A stretch of 31,751 nt of DNA from Saccoglossus kowalevskii (taxonomy: Eukaryota; Hemichordata; Enteropneusta; Harrimaniidae), in the NCBI RefSeq assembly GCF_000003605.2, contig NW_003115444.1, positions 1 through 31,751 on the forward strand, written 5' to 3'. Numbering within the stretch: the stretch's first letter is position 1; each line of letters begins with the position of its first letter. A program made the translations under genes and the position numbers. Under the pieces are notes generated by a model. The model saw only the letters and a list, made by a program, of their open reading frames with translations, had not been told where the DNA came from and ran no database searches. Positions 1 to 8,482 of the stretch are shown here, one piece after another.

Positions 1-102
1 GTCAGGTGACCGACAAATATTTAAAGTAAAGCACAATCGTTCGTGGTTAGTACTTGCATGGGCGACTCCCTGAGTAAACGAGCCGTTGAATTCAATTTTT
101 TT
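1..102 (+). pseudogene. 5S rRNA-derived relic with T-run, type b (copy 1)
   Basis: The segment AGTAAAGCAC at 25-34 corresponds to 5S box A. The 18-mer GGTTAGTACTTGCATGGG (45-62) differs from the eukaryotic 5S box C region (GGTTAGTACTTGGATGGG, from memory) at one position. The match weakens through CCCTGAGTAAAC and ends at GCCGTTG, followed by seven T at 96-102, where a 5S gene would have its Pol III terminator. The usual GGG of the intermediate element is GTT here. About ten A+T-rich bases are inserted just before box A, and the first ~35 nt of a 5S gene are not recognisable, so no functional 5S rRNA can be made. Confidence 0.8.
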
Positions 103-306
103 GTTTCGTCACACATATGGAAAAGATATAAGGCAACGTTCCTGCATTCTTTCTTACTGTTGTATCAATCATTTATAGTGGCAAATCATGGAATATTTGT
201 AACTTTTTTTCAATTAATGGAAAGTTTTCAAATTCCTTCTAATTTTCTAGAACATGTTGCTGATGCTATCGGCACGTAGTGGGATTTAAGCTGTCAACAC
301 ACCGTA
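103..306. other. Unassigned A+T-rich segment of the repeat unit
   Basis: This is the stretch between the 5S-like T-run and the first CAAAG subrepeat. It holds no convincing gene, RNA or transposon remnant. It is conserved between copies to the same degree as the rest of the unit. It might contain a further, very diverged subrepeat (GCAACGTTCCTGCATTC at 133-149 loosely resembles the start of subrepeat C), but I could not align it with confidence. The same segment lies at offsets 103-306 in all other copies. Confidence 0.5.
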
Positions 307-353
307 CAAAGTTGTTCAAAGTGATTGCAAAGTTGTGCAAAGCTATTTCAAAG
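307..353. repeat. Helically phased CAAAG motifs (x5)
   Basis: CAAAG occurs at 307, 317, 328, 338 and 349, with spacings of 10, 11, 10 and 11 bp, averaging 10.5 bp, the helical repeat of B-DNA. All five therefore face the same side of the helix. The block is kept in nearly all copies. CAAAG is also the core recognised by TCF/LEF-type HMG-box proteins, but no binding can be inferred from sequence alone. Confidence 0.8.
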
Positions 354-498
354 TTGGTAGGTGTATTTGTATATATGACTAAAGTTATTGGCATACAGAA
401 ACGCGCAGTTGTAAAGTAGAAATCTTGAATAAAAGCCAGTTGAAATCAGCCTATATATGTTGACATGAGCTGACTGTAAAATGCTAGAAAACAGCGTG
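307..498 (+). repeat. Internal subrepeat A (192 bp)
   Basis: The subrepeat begins at the first CAAAG of the phased block. It shares with B and C the leader CAC/CAG-CGT-CAAAG, the landmark GTTGGTAG at 353-360, and the block CGCAGTTG (404) followed by an A-rich GAATAAA-type run and CCTATATATG. The landmark distances A to B are 168-169 bp. A is longer than B and C because it has a 21-bp internal duplication of the CAAAG region. The other copies carry it at the same offset. Confidence 0.8.
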
Positions 499-673
499 CA
501 AAGTATAAAAACGATGGAAATGTTGGCGGAGTTGCTTGTATATTTAACCTAAGTCATTGTCATGACAACCCCGCAGTTGAATTTCGAAAATATTAAGTAA
601 ATGTTCCGAGAATGCCTCATATATAAGCAGATTATCATAACAGCCAACCGAAAAATCGACAACAAACTGCTTA
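499..673 (+). repeat. Internal subrepeat B (175 bp)
   Basis: It opens with AGCGTGCAAAG, parallel to ACCGTACAAAG of subrepeat A. It then has GTTGGCGG (522), TTGTATATTTAACCTAAGTC, CGCAGTTGAATTTCG (572) and CCTCATATATAAG, each aligning in order with subrepeat A. The phased CAAAG block is degenerate: only the first pentamer (499) is intact, followed by AAAAC and AAATG about 9-10 bp apart. Confidence 0.8.
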
Positions 674-840
674 CAAAGTAGTGAAAAGCGATTGCAAAGT
701 TGGTAGTTTCATTCCTAATGGTTACCTGTGATAACATATTAAAAGATGCCATAGTTACAAATTCGAAAATGTGAATAAATAGTTCGTGATTTGCAGTTAA
801 ATTACCGGAGTGTTCCTAAAGGTATTTAGAGGTCATAGGT
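674..840 (+). repeat. Internal subrepeat C (~167 bp)
   Basis: It opens with CTGCTTACAAAG. It keeps CAAAG, AAAAG and CAAAG at 674, 684 and 695 (10 and 11 bp apart), then GTTGGTAG at 699. TTCGAAAAT at 762 matches the same word at 583 in B (179 bp apart). It lacks the extra 21 bp found in A. Confidence 0.75.
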
Positions 841-842
841 CA
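830..842 (+). promoter_or_regulatory. Perfect AGGTCA direct repeat, 1-bp spacer (DR1)
   Basis: AGGTCA-T-AGGTCA is the textbook DR1 layout of nuclear-receptor half-sites (RXR/USP, HNF4 and COUP-TF classes). The intact motif is found in 28 of the 33 complete copies. It is altered in copies 2 (AGGTTA), 4 (lost G), 12 (AGGACA), 28 and 33 (AGGTCT). Homogenisation alone could explain this retention, so a regulatory role is only a possibility. Confidence 0.3.
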
Positions 843-944
843 AATATAGAAAGCACTTGTTCAGCAATATCGATTTTAGAACATTCAAAAACATGAAGTA
901 GCCGCTAATTCTACTTTATTTCAAATAATTCATGCAGCTGTCTG
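841..944 (+). repeat. Truncated internal subrepeat D'
   Basis: CAAATATAGAAAGCACTTG aligns loosely with the start of subrepeat C (CAAAGTAGTGAAAAGCGATTG). The likeness fades before the next 5S-like head begins at about 943. It is therefore read as a fourth subrepeat cut by the 5S-derived segment. This is less certain than A, B and C. Confidence 0.45.
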
Positions 945-1046
945 GTCAGGTGACCGACAAATATTTAAAGTAAAGCACAATCGGGCGTGGTTAGTACTTG
1001 CATGGGAGACTCCCTGAGTAAACGAGCCGTTGAATTCAATTTTTTT
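943..1046 (+). pseudogene. 5S rRNA-derived relic, type a (copy 2; representative)
   Basis: The best-preserved form, found in most copies. TGGTCAGGTGACCGA (943-957) matches the 5S stretch TCGTCCGATCACCGA at 11 of 15 positions. About ten extra A+T bases follow. Then come AGTAAAGCAC (box A), TCGGGCG (intermediate element), and GGTTAGTACTTGCATGGG plus AGAC (box C). The homology decays over the next 20 bp, and T7 at 1040-1046 ends it. Family comparison is from memory of animal 5S rRNA. In other copies the relic spans from 2 bp before the copy start to about +101. It could be a former 5S rDNA unit or a 5S-derived SINE head; the sequence does not decide between these. Confidence 0.85.
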
Positions 1047-1881
1047 GTTTCGTCACACATATGGAAAAGATATAAAGCAACGTTCCTGCATTCTTTCTTA
1101 CTGTTGTATCAATCATTTATAGTGGCAAATCGTGATATTTGTAACTTTTTGCAATTAATGGAAAGTTTCAATTCCTTCTAATTTTCTAGACATGTTGCTG
1201 ATGCTATCGGCACGTAGTTGGTTTTAAGCTGTCAACACACGTACAAAGTTGTTCAAAGTGATTGCAAAGTTGTGCAAAGCTATTTCAAAGTTGGTAGGTG
1301 TATTTGTATATATGACTAAAGTTATTGGCATACAGAAACGCGCAGTTGTAAAGTCGAAAACTTGAATAAAAGCCAATTGAAAGCAGCCTATATATGTTGA
1401 CATGAACTGACTGTAAAATGTTAGAAAACAGCGTGCAAAGTATAAAAACGATGGAAATGTTGGCGGAATTGCTTGTATATTTAACCCAAGTCATTGTCAT
1501 GACAACCCCGCAGTTAAATTTCGAAAATATTAAGTAAATGTTCCGAGAATGCCTCATATATAAGCAGATTATCATAACAGCCAACCGAAAAATCGACAAC
1601 AAACTGCTTACAAAGTAGTGGAAAGCGATTGCAAAGTTGGTAGTTTCATTCCTAATGGTTACCTGTGATAACATATTAAAAGATGCCATAGTTACAAATT
1701 CGAAAATGTGAATAAATAGTTCGTCATTTGCAGTTAAATTACCGGAGTGTTCCTAAAGGTATTTAGAGGTTATAGGTCAAATATAGAAAGCACTTGTTCA
1801 GCAATATCGATTTTAGAACATTCAAAAACATGAAGTAGCCGCTAATTCCACTTTATTTCAAATAATTCATGCAGCTGTCTG
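945..1881 (+). repeat. Satellite copy 2 (937 bp)
   Basis: Shorter than the norm through several 1-bp losses (GAAAGTTTCAATTCC, CTAGACATG, ACACACGTAC). Half of its DR1 is changed to AGGTTA. Confidence 0.97.
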
Positions 1882-1986
1882 GTCAGGTGACCGATAAATA
1901 TTTAAAGTAAAGCACAATCGGGCGTGGTTAGTACTTGCATGGGAGACTCCCTGAGTAAACGAGCCGTTGAATTCAATTTTTTTTTT
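1880..1986 (+). pseudogene. 5S-derived relic with lengthened T-run (copy 3)
   Basis: Type a head. The G that normally ends the T7 is a T here, giving ten T in a row at 1977-1986. Confidence 0.8.
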
Positions 1987-2823
1987 CGTCACACATATGG
2001 AAAAGATATAAGGCAACGTTCCTGCATTCTTTCTTACTGTTGTATCAATCATTTATAGTGGCAAATCGTGGAATATTTGTAACTTTTTGCAATTAATGGA
2101 AAGTTTTCAAATTCCTTCTAATTTTCTAGAACATGTTGTTGATGCTGTCGGCACGTAGTGGGTTTTAAGCTGTCAACACACCGTACAAAGTTGTTCAAAG
2201 TGATTGCAAAGTTGTGCAAAGCTATTTCAAAGTTGGTAGGTGTATTTGTATATATGACTAAAGTTATTGGCATACAGAAACGCGCAGTTGTAAAGTCGAA
2301 AACGTGAATAAAAGCCTGTTGAAATCAGCCTATACATGTTGACATGAGCTGACTGTAAAATGTTAGAAAACAGCGTGCAAAGTATAAAAACGATGGAAAT
2401 GTTGGCGGAGTTGCTTGTATATTTAACCTATGTCATTGTAATGACAGCCCCGCAGTTAAATTTCGAAAATATTAAGTAAATGTTCCGAGAATGCCTCATA
2501 TATAAGCAGATTATCATAACAGCCAACCGAAAAATCGACAACAAACTGCTTACAAAGTAGTGAAAAGCGATTGCAAAGTTGGTAGTTTCATTCCTAATGG
2601 TTACCTGTGATAACATATTAAAAGATGCCATAGTTACAATTTCGAAAATGTGAATAAATAGTTCGTGAGTTGCAGTTAAATTACCGTAGTGTTCCTAAAG
2701 GTATTTAGAGGTCATAGGTCAAATATAGAAAGCACTTGTTCAGCAATATCGATTTTAGAACATTCAAAAACATGAAGTAGCCGCTAATTCTACTTTATTT
2801 CAAATAATTCATGCAGCTGTCTG
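1882..2823 (+). repeat. Satellite copy 3 (942 bp)
   Basis: Private changes include GACCGATAAAT, CCTATACATG, and ACCTATGTCATTGTAATGAC in subrepeat B. It also has ACCGTAGTG near the end of C, shared with the Y-type copies. Confidence 0.97.
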
Positions 2824-3765
2824 GTCAGGTGACCGTCAAATATTTAAAGTAAAGCACAATCGGGCGTGGTTAGTACTTGCATGGGAGACTCCCTGTGTAA
2901 ACGAGCTGTTGAATTCAATTTTTTTGTTTCGTCACACATATGGAAAAGATATAAGGCAACGTTCCTGCATTCTTTCTTACTGTTTTATCAATCATTTACA
3001 GTGGCAAATCGTGGAATATTTCTAACTTTTTTCAATTAATGGAAAGTTTTCAAATTCCTTCTAATTTTCTAGAACATGTTGTTGATGCTATCGGCACGTA
3101 GTGGGTTTTAAGCTGTCAACACACCGTACAAAGTTGTTCAAAGTGATTGCAAAGTTGTGCAAAGCTATTTCAAAGTTGGTAGGTGTATTTGTATATATGA
3201 CTAAAGTTATTGGCATACAGAAACGCGCAGTTGTAAAGTCGAAAACATGAATAAAAGCCAGTTGAAAGCAGCCTATATATGTTGACATGAGCTGACTGTA
3301 AAATGCTAGAAAACAGCGTGCAAAGTATAAAAACGATGGAAATGTTGGCGGAGTTGCTCGTATATTTAACCTAAGTCATTTTCATGACTACCCCGCAGTT
3401 GAATTTCGAAAATATTAAGTAAATGTTCCGAGAATGCCTCATATATAAGCAGATTATCATAACAGCTAACCGAAAAATCGACAACAAACTGCTTACAAAG
3501 TAGTGAAAAGCGATTGCAAAGTTGGTAGTTTCATTCCTAATGGTTACCTGTGATAACATATTAAAAGATGCCAGAGTTACAAATTCGAAAATGTGAATAA
3601 ATAGTTCGTGATTTGCAGTTAAATTACCGGAGTGTTCCTAAAGGTATTTAGAGGTCATAGTCAAATATAGAAAGCACTTGTTCAGCAATATCGATTTTAG
3701 AACATTCAAAAACATGAGGTAGCCGCTAATTCTACTTTATTTCAAATAATTCATGCAGCTGTCTG
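2824..3765 (+). repeat. Satellite copy 4 (942 bp)
   Basis: The head is variant (GACCGTCAA, CTGTGTAAACGAGCTG). The second half has a linked set shared with copy 10: AAAACATGAATA, TTGCTCGTAT, CATTTTCATGACTAC, CCAGAGTT, CATGAGGTAG. One DR1 half-site has lost a G. Confidence 0.97.
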
Positions 3766-4707
3766 GTCAGGTGACCGACAAATATTTAAAGTAAAGCAAA
3801 ATCGGGCGTGGTTAGTACTTGCATGGGAGACTCCCTGAGTAAACGAGCCGTTTAATTAAATTTTTTTGTTTCGTCACACATATGGAAAAGATATAAGACA
3901 ACGTTCCTGCATTCTTTCTTACTGTTGTATCAATCATTTATAGTGGCAAATCGTGGAATATTTGTAACTTTTTGCAATTAATGGAAAGTTTTCAAATTCC
4001 TTCTAATTTTCTAGAACATGTTGTTGATGCTGTCGGCACGTAGTGGGTTTTAAGCTGTCAACACACCGTACAAAGTTGTTCAAAGTGATTGCAAAGTTGT
4101 GCAAAGCTATTTCAAAGTTGGTAGGTGTATTTGTATATATGACTAAAGTTATTGGCATACAGAAACGCGCAGTTGTAAAGTCGAAAACGTGAATAAAAGC
4201 CAGTTGAAAGCAGCCTATATATGTTGACATGAGCTGACTGTAAAATGCTAGAAAACAGCGTGCAAAGTATAAAAACGATGGAAATGTTGGCGGAGTTGCT
4301 TGTATATTTAACCTAAGTCATTGTCATGACAACCCCGCAGTTGAATTTCGAAAATATTAAGTAAATGTTCCGAGAATGCCTCATATATAAGCAGATTATC
4401 ATAACAGCCAACCGAAAAATCGACAACAAACTGCTTACAAAGTAGTGAAAAGCGATTGCAAAGTTGGTAGTTTCATTCCTAATGGTTACCTGTGATAACA
4501 TATTAAAAGATGCCATAGTTACAAATTCGAAAATGTGAATAAATAGTTCGTGATTTGCAGTTAAATTACCGGAGTGTTCCTAAAGGTATTTAGAGGTCAT
4601 AGGTCAAATATAGAAAGCACTTGTTCAGCAATATCGATTTTAGAACATTCAAAAACATGAAGTAGCCGCTAATTCTACTTTATTCAAATAATTCATGCAG
4701 CTGTCTG
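3766..4707 (+). repeat. Satellite copy 5 (942 bp)
   Basis: Carries GCAAAATCGGG in the head, TTTAATTAAAT before the T-run, and ATAAGACAACG, which is shared with copies 12, 14 and 24. Confidence 0.97.
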
Positions 4708-4812
4708 GTCAGGTGACCAACAAATATTTAAAGTAAAGCACAATCGGGCGGGGTTAGTACTTGCATGGGAGACTCCCTGAGTAAACGAGCCGTTGAATTC
4801 AATTGTTTGTTT
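4706..4812 (+). pseudogene. 5S-derived relic with broken T-run (copy 6)
   Basis: Type a head with GGGCGGGGTT in place of GGGCGTGGTT. The terminator-like run is interrupted (AATTGTTTGTTTCG), leaving no four consecutive T. Confidence 0.8.
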
Positions 4813-5649
4813 CGTCACACATATGGAAAAGATATAAGGCAACGTTCCTGCATTCTTTCTTACTGTTGTATCAATCATTTATAGTGGAAAATCGTGGAAT
4901 ATTTGTAACTTTTTGCAATTAATGGAAAGTTTTCAAATTCCTTCAAATTTTCTAGAACATGTTGTTGATGCTGTCGGCACGTAGTGGGTTTTAAGCTGTC
5001 AACACACCGTACAAAGTTGTTCAAAGTGATTGCACAGTTGTGCAAAGCTATTTCAAAGTTGGTAGGTGTATTTGTATATATGACTAAAGTTATTGGCATA
5101 CAGAAACGCGCAGTTGTAAAGTCGAAAACGTGAATAAAAGCCCGTTGAAATCAGCCTATATATGTTGACATGAGCTGACAGTAAAATGCTAGAAAACAGC
5201 GTGCAAAGTATAAAAACGATGGAAATGTTGGCGGAGTTGCTTGTATATTTAACCTAAGTCATTGTCATGACAACCCCGCAGTTGAATTTCGAAAATATTA
5301 AGTAAATGTTCCGAGAATGCCTCATATATAAGCAGATTATCATAACAGCCAACCGAAAAATCGACAACAAACTGCTTACAAAGTAGTGAAAAGCGATTGC
5401 AAAGTTGGTAGTTTCATTCCTAATGGTTACCTGTGATAACATATTAAAAGATGCCATAGTTACAAATTCGAAAATGTGAATAAATAGTTCGTGATTTGCA
5501 GTTAAATTACCGGAGTGTTCCTAAAGGTATTTAGAGGTCATAGGTCAAATATAGAAAGCACTTGTTCAGCAATATCGATTTTAGAACATTCAAAAACATG
5601 AAGTAGCCGCTAATTCTACTTTATTTCAAATAATTCATGCAGCTGTCTG
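4708..5649 (+). repeat. Satellite copy 6 (942 bp)
   Basis: Shares GTGACCAACAAAT and AGTGGAAAATCG with copy 18, twelve units downstream. It has GATTGCACAG inside the phased CAAAG block, breaking one motif. Confidence 0.97.
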
Positions 5650-5751
5650 GTCAGGTGACCGACAAATATTTAAAGTAAAGCACAATCGTTCGTGGTTAGT
5701 ACTTGCTTGGGCGACTCCCTGAGTAAACGAGCCGTTGAATTCAATTGTTTT
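5648..5751 (+). pseudogene. 5S-derived relic, type b, short T-run (copy 7)
   Basis: ATCGTTCG and GGGCGAC mark it as type b. Box C reads ACTTGCTTGGG, one further change. The T-run is split by a G, leaving TTTT at 5748-5751. Confidence 0.8.
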
Positions 5752-6593
5752 GTTTCGTCACACATATGGAAAAGATATAAGGCAACGTTCCTGCATTCTT
5801 TCTTACTGTTGTATCAATCATTTATAGTCGCAAATCGTGGAATATTTGTAACTTTTTTCAATTAATGGAAAGTTTTCAAATTCCTTCTAATTTTCTAGAA
5901 CATGTTGTTGATGCTGTCGGCATGTAGTGGGTTTTAAGCTGTCAACACACCGTACAAATTTGTTCAAAGTGATTGCAAAGTTGTGCAAAGCTATTTCAAA
6001 GTTGGTAGGTGTATTTGTAAATATGACTAAAGTTATTGGCATACAGAAACGCGCAGTTGTAAAGTCGAAAACGTGAATAAAAGCCAGTTGAAAGCAGCCT
6101 ATATATGTTGACATAAGCTGACTGTAAAATGCTAGAAAACAGCGTGCAAAGTATTAAAAACGAAAGAAATGTTGGCGGAGTTGCTTGAATATTTAACCTT
6201 AGTCATTGTCATGACAACCCCGCAGTTGAATTTCGAAAATATTAAGTAAATGTTCCGAAAATGCCTCATATATAAGTAGATTATCATAACAGCCAACCGA
6301 AAAATCGACAACAAACTGCTTACAAAGTAGTGAAAAGCGATTGCAAAGTTGGTAGTTTCATTCCTAGTGGTTTCCTGTTATAACATATTAAAAGATGCCA
6401 TAGTTACAAATTCGAAAATGTGAATAAATAGTTCGTGATTTGCAGTTAAATTACCGGAGTGTTCCTAAAGGTATTTAGAGGTCATAGGTCAAATATAGAA
6501 AGCACTTGTTCAGCAATATCGATTTTAGAACATTAAAAAACATGAAGTAGCCGCTAATTCTACTTAAGTTTGAATAATTCATGCAGCTGTCAG
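5650..6593 (+). repeat. Satellite copy 7 (944 bp), type b
   Basis: A relatively diverged copy: GCATGTAGTGG, ACAAATTTG, GTAAATATGAC, ACATAAGCTG, GTATTAAAAACG, and CCTAGTGGTTTCCTG. The block ACAAATTTG to ACATAAGCTG is shared with copy 25. It ends with the unusual CTTAAGTTTGAATAATTC. Confidence 0.96.
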
Positions 6594-7538
6594 GTCAGGT
6601 GACCGACAAATATTTAAAGTAAAGCACAATCGGGCGTGATTAGTACTTGCATGGGAGACTCCCTGAGTAAACGAGCTGTTGAATTTATTTTTTTTGTTTC
6701 GTCACACATATGGAAAAGATATAAGGCAACGTTCCTGCATTCTTTCTTACTGTGATGTCAATCATTTATAGTGGAAAATCGTGGAATTTTTGTAACTTTT
6801 TTCAATTAATGGAAAGTTTATCAAATTCCTTCTAATTTTCTAGAACATGTTGTTGATGCTGCCGGCACGTAGTGGGTTTTAAGCTGTCAACACACCGTAC
6901 AAAGTTGTTCAAAGTGATTGCAAAGTCGTTCAAATCTGTTTCAAAGTTGGTAGGTGTATTTGTATATATGTCTTAAGTTATTGGCATACAGAAACGCGCA
7001 GTTGTAAAGTCGAAATCTTGAATAAAAGCCAGTTGAAAGCTGCCTATATATGTTGATATGAGCTGACTGTAAAATGCTGGAAAACAGCGTGCAAAGTATA
7101 AAAAACGATGGAAATGTTGGCGGAGTTTCTTGTATATTTAACCTAAGTCATTGTCATGACAACCCTGCAGTTGAATTTCGAAAATATTAAGTAAATGTTC
7201 CGAGAATGCCTCATATATAAGCAGATTATCATAACAGCCAACCGAAAAATCGACAACAAACTGCTTACAAAGTAGTGTAAAGCGATTGCAAAGTTGGTAG
7301 TTTCATTCCTAATGGTTACCTGTGATAACATATTAAAAGATGCCATAGTTACAAATTCGAAAATGTGAATAAATAGTTCGTGATTTGCAGTTAAATTACC
7401 GGAGTGTTCCTAAAGGTATTTAGAGGTCATAGGTCAAATATAGAAAGCACTTGTTTAGCAATATCGATTTTAGAACATTCAAAAACATGAAGTAGCCGCT
7501 AATTCTACTTAATTTCAAGTAATTCATGCATCTGTCTG
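6594..7538 (+). repeat. Satellite copy 8 (945 bp), partner of copy 20
   Basis: Shares with copy 20 a long set of variants: CTGTGATGTCAATC, GGAATTTTTG, GCTGCCGGCACG, AGTCGTTCAAATCTG, ATATGTCTTAAG, TGATATGAGC, ATGCTGGAAAAC, GGAGTTTCTTG, ACCCTGCAG, AGTGTAAAGC, TGTTTAGCAAT and CATGCATCTG. Confidence 0.97.
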
Positions 7539-8482
7539 GTCAGGTGACCGACAAATATTTAAAGTAAAGCACAATCGGGCGTGGTTAGTACTTGCATGGG
7601 AGAGTCCATGAGTAAACGAGCTGTTGAATTTATTTTTTTTTGTTTCGTCACACATATGGAAAAGATATAAGGCAACGTTCCTGCATTCTTTCTTACTGTT
7701 GTGACAATCATTTATAGTGGCAGATCGTGGAATATTTGTAACTTTTTTCAATTAATGGAAAGTTTTCAAATTCCTTCTAATTTTCTAAAATATGTTGTTG
7801 ATGCTGTCGGCACGTAGTGGGTTTTAAGCTGTCAACACACCGTACAAAGTTGTTCAAAGTGATTGCAAAGTTGTGCAAAGCTATTTCAAAGTTGGTAGGT
7901 GTATTTGTATATATGACTAAAGTTATTGGTATACAGAAACGCGCAGTTGTAAAGTCGAAAACGTGAATAAAAGCCAGTTGAAAGCAGCCTATATATGTTG
8001 ACATGAGCTGACTGTAAAATGCTAGAAAACAGCGTGCAAAGTATAAAAACGATGGAAATGTTGGCGGAGTTGCTTGTATATTTAACCTAAGTCATTGTCA
8101 TGACAACCCCGCAGTTGAATTTCGAAAATATTAAGTAAATGTTCCGAGAATGCCTCATATGTAAGCAGATTATCATAACAGCCAACCGAAAAATCGACAA
8201 CAAACTGCTTACAAAGTAGTGAAAAGCGATTGCAAAGTTGGTAGTTTCATTCCTAATGGTTACCTGTGATAACATATTAAAAGATGCCATAGTTACAAAT
8301 TCGAAAATGTGAATAAATAGTTCGTGATTTGCAGTTAAATTACCGGAGTGTTCCTAAAGGTATTTAGAGGTCATAGGTCAAATATAGAAAGCACTTGTTC
8401 AGCAATATCGATTTTAGAACATTCAAAAACATGAAGTAGCCGCTAATTCTACTTTATTTCAAATAATTCATGCAGCTGTCTG
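7539..8482 (+). repeat. Satellite copy 9 (944 bp), partner of copy 21
   Basis: The first ~370 bp match copy 21 in GAGAGTCCATGAG, GTGACAATC, GGCAGATCG and CTAAAATATG. The match stops near 7910-7930, after which this copy returns to the common type (with private GGTATAC) while copy 21 does not. Confidence 0.97.

Larger units (their letters stand above)
1..944 (+). repeat. Satellite copy 1 (944 bp), type b
   Basis: Reference copy for the offsets used in this annotation. Its 5S-like head is type b: ATCGTTCG instead of ATCGGGCG, with GGGCGAC instead of GGGAGAC. It shares the variants AAATCATGG, GCTGATGCTATCGG, GTGGGATTT and AGTAGAAATCTTG with copy 27, about 24.5 kb away. The first base of the preceding GG is outside the window. 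Confidence 0.97.

Noticed and set aside
1-120. Functional 5S rRNA gene
   Set aside because: The first ~35 nt are not recognisable, there is an A+T insertion before box A, and the 3' stem sequence is degraded, so no copy could make a normal 5S rRNA.
43-279. Plus-strand ORF of up to 78 codons (begins MVSTCMGDS)
   Set aside because: Its first codons are a translation of the 5S-like box C region, which is RNA-derived. It needs a lucky frame across the T-run and varies in length between copies.
608-620. TATATAAG as a TATA-box promoter
   Set aside because: Expected often in A+T-rich DNA; no gene or initiator follows and all copies share it by descent.
549-752. Minus-strand ORF of 67 codons repeated in most copies (begins MASFNMLSQ)
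   Set aside because: It recurs once per 943-bp unit in step with the DNA repeat, lacks any recognisable domain, and is broken or lost in several copies. It overlaps the B and C subrepeats. Its similarity between copies is explained by satellite homogenisation.
307-840. Primate alpha satellite (171-bp monomers)
   Set aside because: The length is similar, but I recognise no alpha-satellite sequence, and I saw no CENP-B box (TTCG with the CGGG spacing) in the unit.
944-955. GGTCAGGTGACC as a regulated hormone-response palindrome
   Set aside because: The stretch aligns with the 5S region around TCGTCCGATCACCGA, so its symmetry is more simply inherited from that sequence; the 2-bp spacer is also not the usual one.
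1285-1689. 134-codon minus-strand ORF in copy 2
   Set aside because: It arises because copy 2 happens to lack a stop that other copies have between the B-region frames; no sign of selection or a protein family.
4003-4230. Minus-strand ORF of 75 codons (begins MSTYIGCFQ) in many copies
   Set aside because: Same reasoning: one per unit, no known domain, and start or stop lost in copies such as 1, 2, 15 and 19.
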